Translations under genes and position numbers: made by a program
Shown: in pieces, positions 52,864 through 60,607 of the stretch
Layout: every line of letters begins with the position of its first letter
Position numbering within the stretch: position 1 is the first letter of the stretch
The notes under the pieces: model-generated
What the model was told of the DNA's origin: nothing
Databases searched by the model: none
The model's input: the letters and a program-made list of their open reading frames with translations, nothing else
DNA from: an uncultured Devosia sp.
GTDB taxonomy: Bacteria > Pseudomonadota > Alphaproteobacteria > Rhizobiales > Devosiaceae
Reading direction: 5' to 3'
DNA: 64,000 nucleotides
NCBI RefSeq assembly: GCF_963517015.1
Contig: NZ_CAUQDV010000001.1
Location: 2,362,001 to 2,426,000 of the forward strand

Positions 52864-53898
52864 TTACATGCCGAAAATTTCGTTCCAGCGATCAACCCAG
52901 CCGCCCTTGGCGGCATTGAGCTTGACGTAGTCGACGCTCTGCAGACCGGCGATGACGTCAGCACCATAAGTCCACAGCGCGGCCTGTTCGGGGGTCAGTT
53001 CGACGGACTTGTTGGCCGGCGCGTCGACGCCCTGTTCGGCCAGCTGCTGCTGGATTTCCGGGGAGAGGATGAAGTTGATGAACTCATAGGCCAGCTCGGG
53101 CTCGGCGGCGCCCTTGGGGATATTGACCGTGTTGAGCGTGGCGATCGAGCCTTCACCCAGTTCGGCCCAGACAACGGACGGCACCGCAGCCTGGATCTGG
53201 CCAAGGGTAAAATCCTGCGCGACGGCGGCGGTCACTTCGCCGGTCGAGAACAGATTGATCATTTCCGAGCCGGTATTGTAGTTCTTCACCACGTTGGGCT
53301 TGAGTTCGCCAACGGCGGCAAAAGCAGCATCGGGATCGGCAAAGGCGTCGACGCCGCCGTGATCGCCGGACTTCAGCACGACCATGGGACCGGCCGTGGT
53401 GGTGATGCCTGGAAGCGACAGCGAGGAAGCGAGGTCTTCGCGCCACAGGTCGTTCCAGGAGGTGATCGGTGCGCTGATCTTGGCAGAGTCATAGACGATG
53501 CCAACGCGGCCCAGCGAGTAGGCGGGACCGTAGCCACCCTGCGGGTTCTTGGCGAGATCGTAGAGACCTTCGATATTTGGCGCCTTGGAGGCGTCGAATT
53601 CCTGGAACAGGCCGGCTTCGATGGCCTGCTGGCTATAGCTGTCCGAGAAATAGGCAACGTCCACGCCGGCGCCATTGCGGATCTGCAGCTTGTTGATGCG
53701 TTCGCCATTGTTGCCGGTTTCGAACACGATCTCGCAGCCGCACTGCGCACGGAACGGCGCCAGCACGATGGATTCGAGCTTTTCGCCGTTGAAGCCCCAC
53801 CAGGAGATGGTGAGGGTCTTGCCCTGTGCCATGGCGGGAGCGGCAGACACCAGAGCCGTAGCGGAAATCGCCAGGGCTGTGACCAGGATCTTGTTCAT
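52864..53898 (-). CDS. ABC transporter substrate-binding protein (PotD/family 1 type)
   Basis: Periplasmic binding protein, 344 residues, with a signal peptide (MNKILVTALAISATALVSAAPAMA). Mature part: SWWGFNGEKLE, LYDLAKNPQGGYGPAYSLG and the later INLFSTGEVTAAVAQDF, typical of the polyamine/ferric/phosphonate-type group. It is the first gene of the operon, divergent from the adenine-deaminase-like gene. With two deaminases adjacent the ligand may be a nucleobase or an amine; this is an inference. Confidence 0.88.
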   Translation of the reverse strand: MNKILVTALAISATALVSAAPAMAQGKTLTISWWGFNGEKLESIVLAPFRAQCGCEIVFETGNNGERINKLQIRNGAGVDVAYFSDSYSQQAIEAGLFQEFDASKAPNIEGLYDLAKNPQGGYGPAYSLGRVGIVYDSAKISAPITSWNDLWREDLASSLSLPGITTTAGPMVVLKSGDHGGVDAFADPDAAFAAVGELKPNVVKNYNTGSEMINLFSTGEVTAAVAQDFTLGQIQAAVPSVVWAELGEGSIATLNTVNIPKGAAEPELAYEFINFILSPEIQQQLAEQGVDAPANKSVELTPEQAALWTYGADVIAGLQSVDYVKLNAAKGGWVDRWNEIFGM

Positions 53899-53958
53899 CG
53901 AAAGTGGTTCCTTCTTGCGCTGCGGAGATATGGCAGCGGCTTGACGACGATATTCGCC

Positions 53959-54024
53959 GCAAGCCTATTTTTGTGGCGACGGGTCTGCAAGCCTATCCTT
54001 TAGGCTAATGCGTATCGGGATACG
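53959..54024. promoter_or_regulatory. Repeats in the divergent region between the ABC operon and the ade-like gene
   Basis: GCAAGCCTAT occurs twice in direct orientation (53959-53968, 53987-53996). The second copy begins the palindrome AGCCTA-TCCTT-TAGGCT (53990-54006). Next comes the palindrome CGTATC-GG-GATACG (54011-54024) followed by GTTTTT, which could be a small attenuator on the plus strand. The sites suit a shared regulator of the two divergent units. Confidence 0.45.
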
Positions 54025-54118
54025 GTTTTTCAACTGCCTTGAGCAGGTCGCAAGCCATGGATAAGGGTCATGGCGATTGCCGCCGGATTCTCCGGACACT
54101 GCACGAGGGCCGCAAGAC

Positions 54119-55984
54119 GTGACCAATTTGCCAGACGACCTGCTGATCAATGCCGATGACGAAATGCGTATTCGGCAGAACCTTGCCCTGGTCGCTCTGG
54201 GCAAGCGAGCGGCGACGCGTGCCATTCGGGTCGGCCGGCTGCTCGATGTCAACGGACGGCGCTGGCACGAGGATCAAGAGATCGTGGTCTGCGGGCGGCG
54301 CATTGCCTGGGTCGGACCGACGGGAAAATATCCGGGGCAGGTGGGTGAGCGGGTGGATCGGCGGGAGCTTTCGGCGGTGCCGGGCTTTGGCGAGGTGCAC
54401 AAGCATATTGAATCGAGCCACCTGACACCGGAACATGAGGCGGCGCTGGTCTTGCCGTTCGGCTGCACCTGGACCTGCGAGGCGAGCCACGAGTTTTCCA
54501 ACGTCAATGGTCCGCGCAATCTCGAATTCTGGCTGACGGCGCGCCTTGCCGGTTCGCCGATGAAGATCTTTCCGCTGCCGGGCTCGGCGGTGCCGCCGAC
54601 GGCCTATGAGTGGGGCGGGGGGCATTTTGGCTATGACGAGCAGAAGGACTTTCTCCAGAGCCAGATGATGGTGGCCGGTCTCGACGAGGTGATGGACTGG
54701 CCGGCCGTGTGGAACCCGGAAAACCCATCGCATGACCGTCTCTGGGGGATGATCCGCGCGACATTCGAGCAGCGTGGCGTGGTGGAGGGGCATGCCGCGG
54801 GCATGCGGGCGATCGACGATATCAATGCCTTTGCCGCGGCCGGGATGGCGTCGGACCACGAGGCCTGGACTGCGGAGGAAGTGGCCGACAAACTGCGCCG
54901 CGGGCTGTTCATGGAACTGCGGCCGCACTCGCTGCAGGAAATGATCAAGGGTCTTTTGGCCGAGGGACAGCAGGACTGGTCGCAATTTGCGCTGTGTACC
55001 GATGACCGGTCGTGTTCGGACACGATGAAGCTGGGGGCGACCGACCACAATGTAAGGCTTGCCATCGAAGCCGGATTGGCGCCGGAAATCGCCATCCAGA
55101 TGGTCACGATCAATCCGGCCCGGTACATGCGGCTGACGCCTTGGGTCGGCTCCATCGCGCCGGGGCGGTTCGCCGACCTGGTGCTGCTCGATGACGTGCA
55201 GAGCCTGTCGATTGCCGAGGTCTGGGCGGATGGCGAGCAGGTGTCGCAAGGCCGGGACTATGCCAAACCCGTTCCGCAGATCGACTGGCCGGATTGGGCG
55301 ACGCAGACGGTCAGGATCGATCGCGAGATGACGGCGGCCGATTTTGCCGTGGCTGCGCCCGAGGGCCGTGACGTGGTGAGCGCAGCGCTGTTGCGGCCGT
55401 TCCACTGGGCGGATGATTTCATCACGGCTGAATTGCCGGTGGTCGATGGTCTGGTGCAGCGCGATGCCAGCCGCAACATCACCAAGTTTTCCATCGTCGA
55501 TCGCTTCTCCGGCGAAGGCAAGACCTCGGCCATGTTCTGGCTGGGCACCGGTCCAAAAACCGAGGACACGGCGCTGGCCTGTTCGATGGGCCATGACAAG
55601 CACAATATCTGGGTGGTCGGCTCATCGGACGAAGCCATGGCCAAGGCGGTCAATGCGCTGCGGGATACCCAGGGCGGCTGGGCGCTGGTGGGACGTGGCG
55701 AATTGCTGGAGACTGTTCGATACGAGGTCGGCGGGTTGATGACGCGGCGCGCTACCAGCGAGCTCGATGCCGAGATGCAGGCGCTGTATCGGGCTGGCGA
55801 GAGCATCGAGTGGATGTATGAGCCGACGTTCTCGCCACGCTGGTGGCCGGGCTTTCCGGAGCGGCTGGCTTTTGCCACGCTGACCTGTGCGCCGTGGCGC
55901 TGGGTTCTGGTGGCGCCATCGCCATTGGCACCGAATGGCTTCGTCAATGTGGCAACAGGTGAGACGCATCCTGTGGTGTGGTGA
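54119..55984 (+). CDS. Adenine deaminase-like amidohydrolase
   Basis: Resembles Ade-type adenine deaminase (621 residues): VHKHIESSHL near residue 100 corresponds to the HxHIESS metal site, GHAAGM and CTDDRSCSDT carry later active-site residues, and the C-terminal domain (about 420-621) has the FNRH-type adenine deaminase C-terminal fold. Close relatives deaminate adenine to hypoxanthine, but the sequence is divergent and another aminopurine or ring amide is possible. GTG 54119 is chosen (GAGG upstream); TTG 54077 would add 14 residues. Divergent from the PotD-type gene. Confidence 0.8.
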   Translation: MTNLPDDLLINADDEMRIRQNLALVALGKRAATRAIRVGRLLDVNGRRWHEDQEIVVCGRRIAWVGPTGKYPGQVGERVDRRELSAVPGFGEVHKHIESSHLTPEHEAALVLPFGCTWTCEASHEFSNVNGPRNLEFWLTARLAGSPMKIFPLPGSAVPPTAYEWGGGHFGYDEQKDFLQSQMMVAGLDEVMDWPAVWNPENPSHDRLWGMIRATFEQRGVVEGHAAGMRAIDDINAFAAAGMASDHEAWTAEEVADKLRRGLFMELRPHSLQEMIKGLLAEGQQDWSQFALCTDDRSCSDTMKLGATDHNVRLAIEAGLAPEIAIQMVTINPARYMRLTPWVGSIAPGRFADLVLLDDVQSLSIAEVWADGEQVSQGRDYAKPVPQIDWPDWATQTVRIDREMTAADFAVAAPEGRDVVSAALLRPFHWADDFITAELPVVDGLVQRDASRNITKFSIVDRFSGEGKTSAMFWLGTGPKTEDTALACSMGHDKHNIWVVGSSDEAMAKAVNALRDTQGGWALVGRGELLETVRYEVGGLMTRRATSELDAEMQALYRAGESIEWMYEPTFSPRWWPGFPERLAFATLTCAPWRWVLVAPSPLAPNGFVNVATGETHPVVW

Positions 55985-56001
55985 GTAGGGATCGAAGGTC
56001 T

Positions 56002-56030
56002 GCAGCTTTGCCGATGGGCGGCAAAGCTGC
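56002..56030 (+). terminator. Strong stem-loop after the ade-like gene
   Basis: A perfect 12-bp stem (56002-56013 with 56019-56030) and a 5-base loop lie 17 bases after the stop. It lacks a T run, so it may act as a Rho-dependent or processing site rather than a standard intrinsic terminator. Confidence 0.5.
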
Positions 56031-56062
56031 GTACAGCCCGGTTCGCGTATCCGTTTCAGTTC

Positions 56063-56078
56063 CATAATATATATTATG
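56063..56078. promoter_or_regulatory. AT-rich 16-bp perfect palindrome
   Basis: CATAATATATATTATG, in the gap between the convergent ade-like and LysR genes. It has the form of a GntR-type binding site, but no promoter reads from it into an annotated gene. A chance or relic site is possible. Confidence 0.3.
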
Positions 56079-56123
56079 CGAATGAAGGATGTGCCGAATG
56101 GTGTGGTGCCCTGTCCGTCGAAC

Positions 56124-57002
56124 CTAGTGCCGATTGAGCGTTTCGAATTGCTGGGCTTCGGCCTGTAGCCAATCGCAGAACAGCTGGGATTTGCGGTGTT
56201 GGCGGTTGCGGCGGATGGCGACGTAGCTTTGTCCGCTGTCGATAAAGCCACTGGGCGCAATGAGACGACCAGAGGCAATGTCGTCGGCGACCATGGGCCA
56301 TGGCGCGATGCAAATGCCGAGGCCCGACAGCGCGGCCTCGATCATGAAGTAGAAATGCTCGTATTCGACGCCGAGATCGCCCGGCAGACTGGCGTCGGCC
56401 CGTCTGGCCCAGGTCTGCCAGGCATCGCGGCGGCTGCTGGTATGCAGCAGCGTCAGTCGTTCGAGTGCGCCGCCATAGCGGTCATGCAGCTTTGGCGACA
56501 GAACCGGCCCGATGCGCTCGGGAAAAAGCTTTATGACATCGCAATGGTCTGGCCACGGCGGCTGGGCGGCGCGGATGGCGACATCGAAGGCGTCGCGCTG
56601 GAAGTCGACCTTCTGGCTGGAGGCCGAGAGACGGATTTCGATATCGGGATAGCTGTCGCTGAAGCGATAGAGCCGCGGGATCAGCCAGCGCATGGTGAAG
56701 GTGCCGGGACAGGAAATGTCGAGCGGCCCTTCAGCGGTATCGGCCACCGAGCGCACGGCGGCATCCATCTGGTCGAAGGCGATGCTCAAGCCGGCCAGCA
56801 GGCTCGTCCCCGCCTCGGTCAGATGCATGCGGTTCTTGGGGCCGGCGAACAGCGCAACGCCAAGCAGGCTCTCGAGATGCTGCACCTGGCGGCTGATGGC
56901 GCTGTGGGTGACATGGAGCTCGTCGGCCGCCAGTGTCATGCGGCCATGGCGGCCGGCGGCCTCGAAGGCGCGGAGTGCATTGAGGGATGGCAGGCGTCGC
57001 AT
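56124..57002 (-). CDS. LysR family transcriptional regulator (GcvA-like)
   Basis: LTTR of 292 residues. N-terminal helix-turn-helix: LNALRAFEAAGRHGRMTLAADELHVTHSAISRQVQHLE; C-terminal two-lobed co-inducer domain with MRWLIPRLYRFSDSYPDIEIRLS. The pattern is GcvA-like. ATG 57002 is used (a GTG at 57011 would add three residues). Upstream on the plus strand is the methyltransferase gene; ade and the ABC operon are the nearest metabolic genes, and any control of them is inferred. Confidence 0.87.
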   Translation of the reverse strand: MRRLPSLNALRAFEAAGRHGRMTLAADELHVTHSAISRQVQHLESLLGVALFAGPKNRMHLTEAGTSLLAGLSIAFDQMDAAVRSVADTAEGPLDISCPGTFTMRWLIPRLYRFSDSYPDIEIRLSASSQKVDFQRDAFDVAIRAAQPPWPDHCDVIKLFPERIGPVLSPKLHDRYGGALERLTLLHTSSRRDAWQTWARRADASLPGDLGVEYEHFYFMIEAALSGLGICIAPWPMVADDIASGRLIAPSGFIDSGQSYVAIRRNRQHRKSQLFCDWLQAEAQQFETLNRH

Positions 57003-57069
57003 GATGTGCACTTCTGGAACATTGACTGTGCAGACTTATCGTTTTTCAGGCTACCTCTCCAGTGCTTTT

Positions 57070-57092
57070 CTCTGCTCGCATTGTGAGCAGAG
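57070..57092 (+). promoter_or_regulatory. Hairpin just before the methyltransferase start
   Basis: CTCTGCTC and GAGCAGAG form a perfect 8-bp stem with a 7-base loop. Its 3' arm runs into AGAGGGA, the ribosome binding site, so folding could limit translation. It ends 10 bases before the ATG. Confidence 0.4.
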
Positions 57093-57102
57093 GGAAAGAC
57101 GA

Positions 57103-57879
57103 ATGAACAATCGGCATCAGGATGGCAGCGCCGGCGACGCCAATTATGGGGTGATCGGGACCAATTACCGGCGCTATCGCCAGCCTGATCCGCATATTGC
57201 CAGCTTCGTCGTCAAAGCCCTGGGCGACGCACGAACGGTGATCAATGTCGGGGCTGGCGCGGGCTCGTATGAGCCGACCGACCGGGCGGTTACGGCAGTG
57301 GAGCCGTCCGAAAGCATGCGCAGCCAGCGGCCGGCGCATCTCAGCATTGCCCTAGATGCGACGGCGGAGGCCCTGCCCTTCGCCGATGGTGCGTTCGAAG
57401 CCAGCATGGCGACATTTTCGGTACATCAGTGGAAGGACCTTGCTGCCGGGCTTGCGGAGATGCGGCGCGTGACGCGCGGACCGGTGCTGATCCTGACCTG
57501 CGATCCGGCCGCGCTCGACAGGTTCTGGCTCAATGACTATGCGGCCGAGGCGATTGCCGTGGAGGCCAGCCGCTACCCAAGCATGGAGGCGATTATGGAG
57601 GGCCTGGGTGGATCGGTGGACATCGTGCCGGTGCCGATCCCCCTCGGCTGTACCGATGGGTTCAGCGAGGCCTATTATGGGCGGCCGGAAAGCCTGCTCG
57701 ATCCGGGCGCGCGGCTGGCCAATTCGGCCTGGAGCTTTGTCGATCCAAGGGTCGGCGATCGCTTCGTGGCGCAGCTCTCGGGGGATCTGCAGTCAGGCGC
57801 CTGGGACCAAAGACATGGGCATTTGCGCGGCCAGGCGTTTTTCGAGGGCTCGCTTCGGCTGCTGGTGGGCATGCCATAG
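57103..57879 (+). CDS. SAM-dependent class I methyltransferase
   Basis: Methyltransferase of 258 residues. SAM-binding motif I is NVGAGAGSYEP (about 48-58), with the acidic residue in VTAVEPS (63-69), then DATAEALPFADGAFE (motif III) and a Trp-containing HQWKDLAAGL. Fits the Methyltransf_11 type. Substrate unknown. ATG 57103 is preceded by AGAGGG; the longer frame from 56692 runs inside the LysR gene antisense and is rejected. Confidence 0.85.
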   Translation: MNNRHQDGSAGDANYGVIGTNYRRYRQPDPHIASFVVKALGDARTVINVGAGAGSYEPTDRAVTAVEPSESMRSQRPAHLSIALDATAEALPFADGAFEASMATFSVHQWKDLAAGLAEMRRVTRGPVLILTCDPAALDRFWLNDYAAEAIAVEASRYPSMEAIMEGLGGSVDIVPVPIPLGCTDGFSEAYYGRPESLLDPGARLANSAWSFVDPRVGDRFVAQLSGDLQSGAWDQRHGHLRGQAFFEGSLRLLVGMP

Positions 57880-57934
57880 GCTGGTTGGCGCGAAAGCTGA
57901 TAGAAGCATGGTCAGAGCACGATTCCGGATCGAG

Positions 57935-58750
57935 ATGACCATGCAGCCTTCCCGCGATATTTCCCGCCTCATCGAGATCATGGCCGCGCTGCGCAATCCC
58001 GACGGCGGTTGTCCCTGGGACCTGGAACAGGATTTTTCGACCATAAGGCACTATACGATCGAGGAGGCCTATGAGGTGGCCGATGCGATCGAGCGCGAGG
58101 ATTTTTCGGACCTGCGCGAAGAGCTGGGCGACCTGCTGCTGCAGCCGATTTATCACGCGCAGATGGCCAGCGAGGCCGGGCATTTCGATATTGGCGACGT
58201 GGTGCAGGCGATCACCGAGAAGCTGATCCGGCGGCATCCGCATGTGTTTGGCGATGTCGAGGCCGGGACTTCGGATGCCTCCGAGCGGCAATGGGAGGCG
58301 ATCAAGGCGCAGGAGCGGGCAGCCAAGGCCGAGCGCAAGGGGGACGAGACCCCTTCCCTGCTCGACGATGTGCCCAATGTGCTGCCGGCGCTGGCACGGG
58401 CGGGCAAGCTGACCAAGCGGGCGGCCAAGGTCGGGTTCGACTGGCCCGATTTTTCGGCCGTGAAGGCCAAGGTGGATGAAGAGCTGGACGAGGTCGTCGA
58501 GGCGCAGGCCTCGGGCGATGCCGCGGCAATCCAGGAAGAGATCGGCGATCTGCTGTTTGCCGTGGCGAACCTGGCGCGGCATGCCGGGGTCGACGCCGAG
58601 GCGGCGCTGCGCGATGCCAATTACAAGTTCACCCGGCGCTTCCACCATGTCGAGGCGCGCTGCCGCGAGGATGGAATCGAGCCCAGGGAAGCCGGGCTCG
58701 AGCGTCTTGACGGCTACTGGAACGAGATACGCGCCGCCGACAAAGCCTAG
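57935..58750 (+). CDS. mazG: Nucleoside triphosphate pyrophosphohydrolase MazG
   Basis: Hydrolyses NTPs and dNTPs to the monophosphates, cleaning aberrant nucleotides; 271 residues with two MazG domains. The first has EEAYEVADAI and REELGDLLLQ; the second has KVDEELDEVVEAQ and QEEIGDLLFAV, with the metal-binding Glu/Asp of each. ATG 57935 (MTMQP) is chosen; an ATG at 57908 is also in frame. It ends overlapping the stop of the convergent hflX. Confidence 0.92.
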   Translation: MTMQPSRDISRLIEIMAALRNPDGGCPWDLEQDFSTIRHYTIEEAYEVADAIEREDFSDLREELGDLLLQPIYHAQMASEAGHFDIGDVVQAITEKLIRRHPHVFGDVEAGTSDASERQWEAIKAQERAAKAERKGDETPSLLDDVPNVLPALARAGKLTKRAAKVGFDWPDFSAVKAKVDEELDEVVEAQASGDAAAIQEEIGDLLFAVANLARHAGVDAEAALRDANYKFTRRFHHVEARCREDGIEPREAGLERLDGYWNEIRAADKA

Positions 58751-60102
58751 TTTTCGTCGAGTGTGATACGGCCGTTGAAGCGTTCGAGGAAGGCGGTCTT
58801 GTGCCGGGGATCGACGCGGACGGTGTAACCGGACCCGTGTTCGGTCGGCTCGTCGCGGCCGACGATTTCGGCGTGGCTATGCAGCCAGCCGATGTCGGCA
58901 CCGGCGGCATGGGGCACATGGACGTGGTAGGTGCGGCTTTTTTCGGCGAGGGCGGTTTCGATGGCCAGTTTGAGCGCATCGAGTCCCTGCCCGGTCTTGG
59001 CCGAGGCATGGACCACGGCGGCAACCTTGCTGGCCGGGACAATGCCAACGAGATCGGCTTCGTTGACCAGATCGACCTTGTTCCACACTTCGATGATCGG
59101 GGTGGTTTCAGGTGAAATGCCCAGTTCGCCCAGCACCTTGAGCACGTCATGGGCCTGGGCCGGATGATCCTCGTTGGCGACGTCGCGGGCGTGGAGGATC
59201 ACGTCCGCATCGATGGTTTCTTCCAGCGTGGCGCGGAAGGCGGCGACGAGGTCGGTGGGCAGGTCGGCGACGAAGCCGACCGTGTCGGTGAGGATGACTT
59301 CGCGGCCATGCGGCAGATCGAGCTTGCGCACGGTGGTGTCGAGGGTGGCGAACAGCAGATCCTGGGCGAAGACCCCTGCCCCGGTCAGCGTGTTGAACAG
59401 GCTCGACTTGCCGGCATTGGTATAGCCGACCAGCGCGATGATGGGCGTGCCGGAGCGCTGGTTGCGCTGCTGGTTGCGGACCTTGCGCACCTTGTCGAGG
59501 CGATCTTCGAGCAGGACGATGCGGTCCATGATCTGGCGGCGGTCGCTTTCGATCTGGGTTTCACCGGGGCCGCCCATGAAGCCGCTGCCGCCGGAGCCGC
59601 GCTGGCGTTCAAGGTGGGTCCAGGAGCGCACGAGGCGCCCCTTCTGGTAGTTGAGATGGGCCAGTTCGACCTGCAACACGCCTTCGCGGGTGGCGGCGCG
59701 CTCGCCGAAGATTTCAAGGATCAGTGCGGTTCGATCGAGCACCTTGGCGCCGGTCTCGGTTTCGAGATTGCGCTGCTGAATGGCGGTCAGCGGGGCATCG
59801 ACAAGGAGAAGGTCGATCTCTTCGGCCTTGACGCGGGCCGCCATGGTCTCGGTGTGGCCGCCGCCGATGAAGGTCGACGGCTTGACCTCGCGGACCTTGA
59901 CCACTTCGGAAAAGACGACTTCGAGCCGTATGGCCTCTGCCAGACCCTCGAATTCAGCCTGGCGCGCCTCGATGGAATGCTGGGACAGGTGGCCCCGCAC
60001 ATCGGGCACGACAAGACCGGCGCGTGTCGGCTTGGCACGGCGATCGATAAACGCCTTCGGGCCACCCTTGTGGATGGCCTCTTCATCGTCAAAATCTGTC
60101 AT
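58747..60102 (-). CDS. hflX: Ribosome-associated GTPase HflX
   Basis: GTPase that splits or rescues ribosomes under stress, 451 residues. Family signature GGPGETQIE at 177-185, G1 GYTNAGKS at 226-233, G3 DTVGF at 273-277 and G4 NKVD at 341-344. N-terminal HflX domain precedes it. It is transcribed after hfq (66-base gap) in the standard order ntrX-hfq-hflX. Confidence 0.95.
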   Translation of the reverse strand: MTDFDDEEAIHKGGPKAFIDRRAKPTRAGLVVPDVRGHLSQHSIEARQAEFEGLAEAIRLEVVFSEVVKVREVKPSTFIGGGHTETMAARVKAEEIDLLLVDAPLTAIQQRNLETETGAKVLDRTALILEIFGERAATREGVLQVELAHLNYQKGRLVRSWTHLERQRGSGGSGFMGGPGETQIESDRRQIMDRIVLLEDRLDKVRKVRNQQRNQRSGTPIIALVGYTNAGKSSLFNTLTGAGVFAQDLLFATLDTTVRKLDLPHGREVILTDTVGFVADLPTDLVAAFRATLEETIDADVILHARDVANEDHPAQAHDVLKVLGELGISPETTPIIEVWNKVDLVNEADLVGIVPASKVAAVVHASAKTGQGLDALKLAIETALAEKSRTYHVHVPHAAGADIGWLHSHAEIVGRDEPTEHGSGYTVRVDPRHKTAFLERFNGRITLDEN

Positions 60103-60168
60103 TGCAGCTCGCTAAGTCGCCCCGGAGAACGCGGCGACCGTGGGGTTTGTCGTGTCGCGTCAAGCGCG

Positions 60169-60417
60169 TCAGTCGTCCGTATTCTGCTCGGGATCGAACA
60201 GCTGGATCGGCGCGCCGGGCATGATGGTCGAAATGGCGTGCTTGTAGACCAGCTGCGATTGCGCATCGCGGCGCAGCAGCAGGCAGAAATTGTCGAACCA
60301 GGTGATCACGCCCTGCAGCTTGACGCCGTTCACGAGAAATATCGTGACCGGGACCTTCTGCTTGCGCACGTGATTGAGAAAGGAATCCTGGAGATTAGGC
60401 TGTTTTTCACTGGGCAT
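60169..60417 (-). CDS. hfq: RNA chaperone Hfq
   Basis: Sm-like hexameric chaperone that pairs small RNAs with targets, 82 residues. Sm1 includes Q10, N15 and VNGVKLQGVI (28-38), Sm2 YKHAISTI (58-65). The short acidic tail (EQNTDD) is as in alphaproteobacteria. The candidate small RNA at 11484 would be a plausible client. It is between ntrX and hflX. Confidence 0.97.
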   Translation of the reverse strand: MPSEKQPNLQDSFLNHVRKQKVPVTIFLVNGVKLQGVITWFDNFCLLLRRDAQSQLVYKHAISTIMPGAPIQLFDPEQNTDD

Positions 60418-60568
60418 TCTGGCCTCTTTTCCGCGACATTACCTGTCGCTGTTTTCGGTGCGATTTGCCGTCATCTGGCCTGGCGACCCCGCCGGGCCGA
60501 AACCAACATGACCTCAATTCACCACTTCACTATGGCATAGTTCCGTTTTGATGCCTACCGCGCCCGTT

Positions 60569-60605
60569 GCATGGCAAGCCGGATAATTTCGACTGGGTGC
60601 CATGC
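60569..60605 (-). other. Inverted repeat after ntrX
   Basis: GCATGGCA (60569-60576) and TGCCATGC (60598-60605) form a perfect 8-bp stem with a 21-base loop, ending 3 bases beyond the ntrX stop. There is no T run. The rest of the 190-base gap to hfq shows no gene; hfq's promoter is probably here but not confidently placed. Confidence 0.35.
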
Positions 60606-60607
60606 AT

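Noticed and set aside
56080..56180. Plus-strand ORF of 28 codons overlapping the LysR 3' end
   Set aside because: It is very short, overlaps a well-supported gene antisense and has no clear ribosome binding site.
55622..56278. Minus-strand frame of 218 codons across the ade/LysR gap
   Set aside because: It overlaps the 3' ends of two well-supported genes and has no ribosome binding site or known domain.
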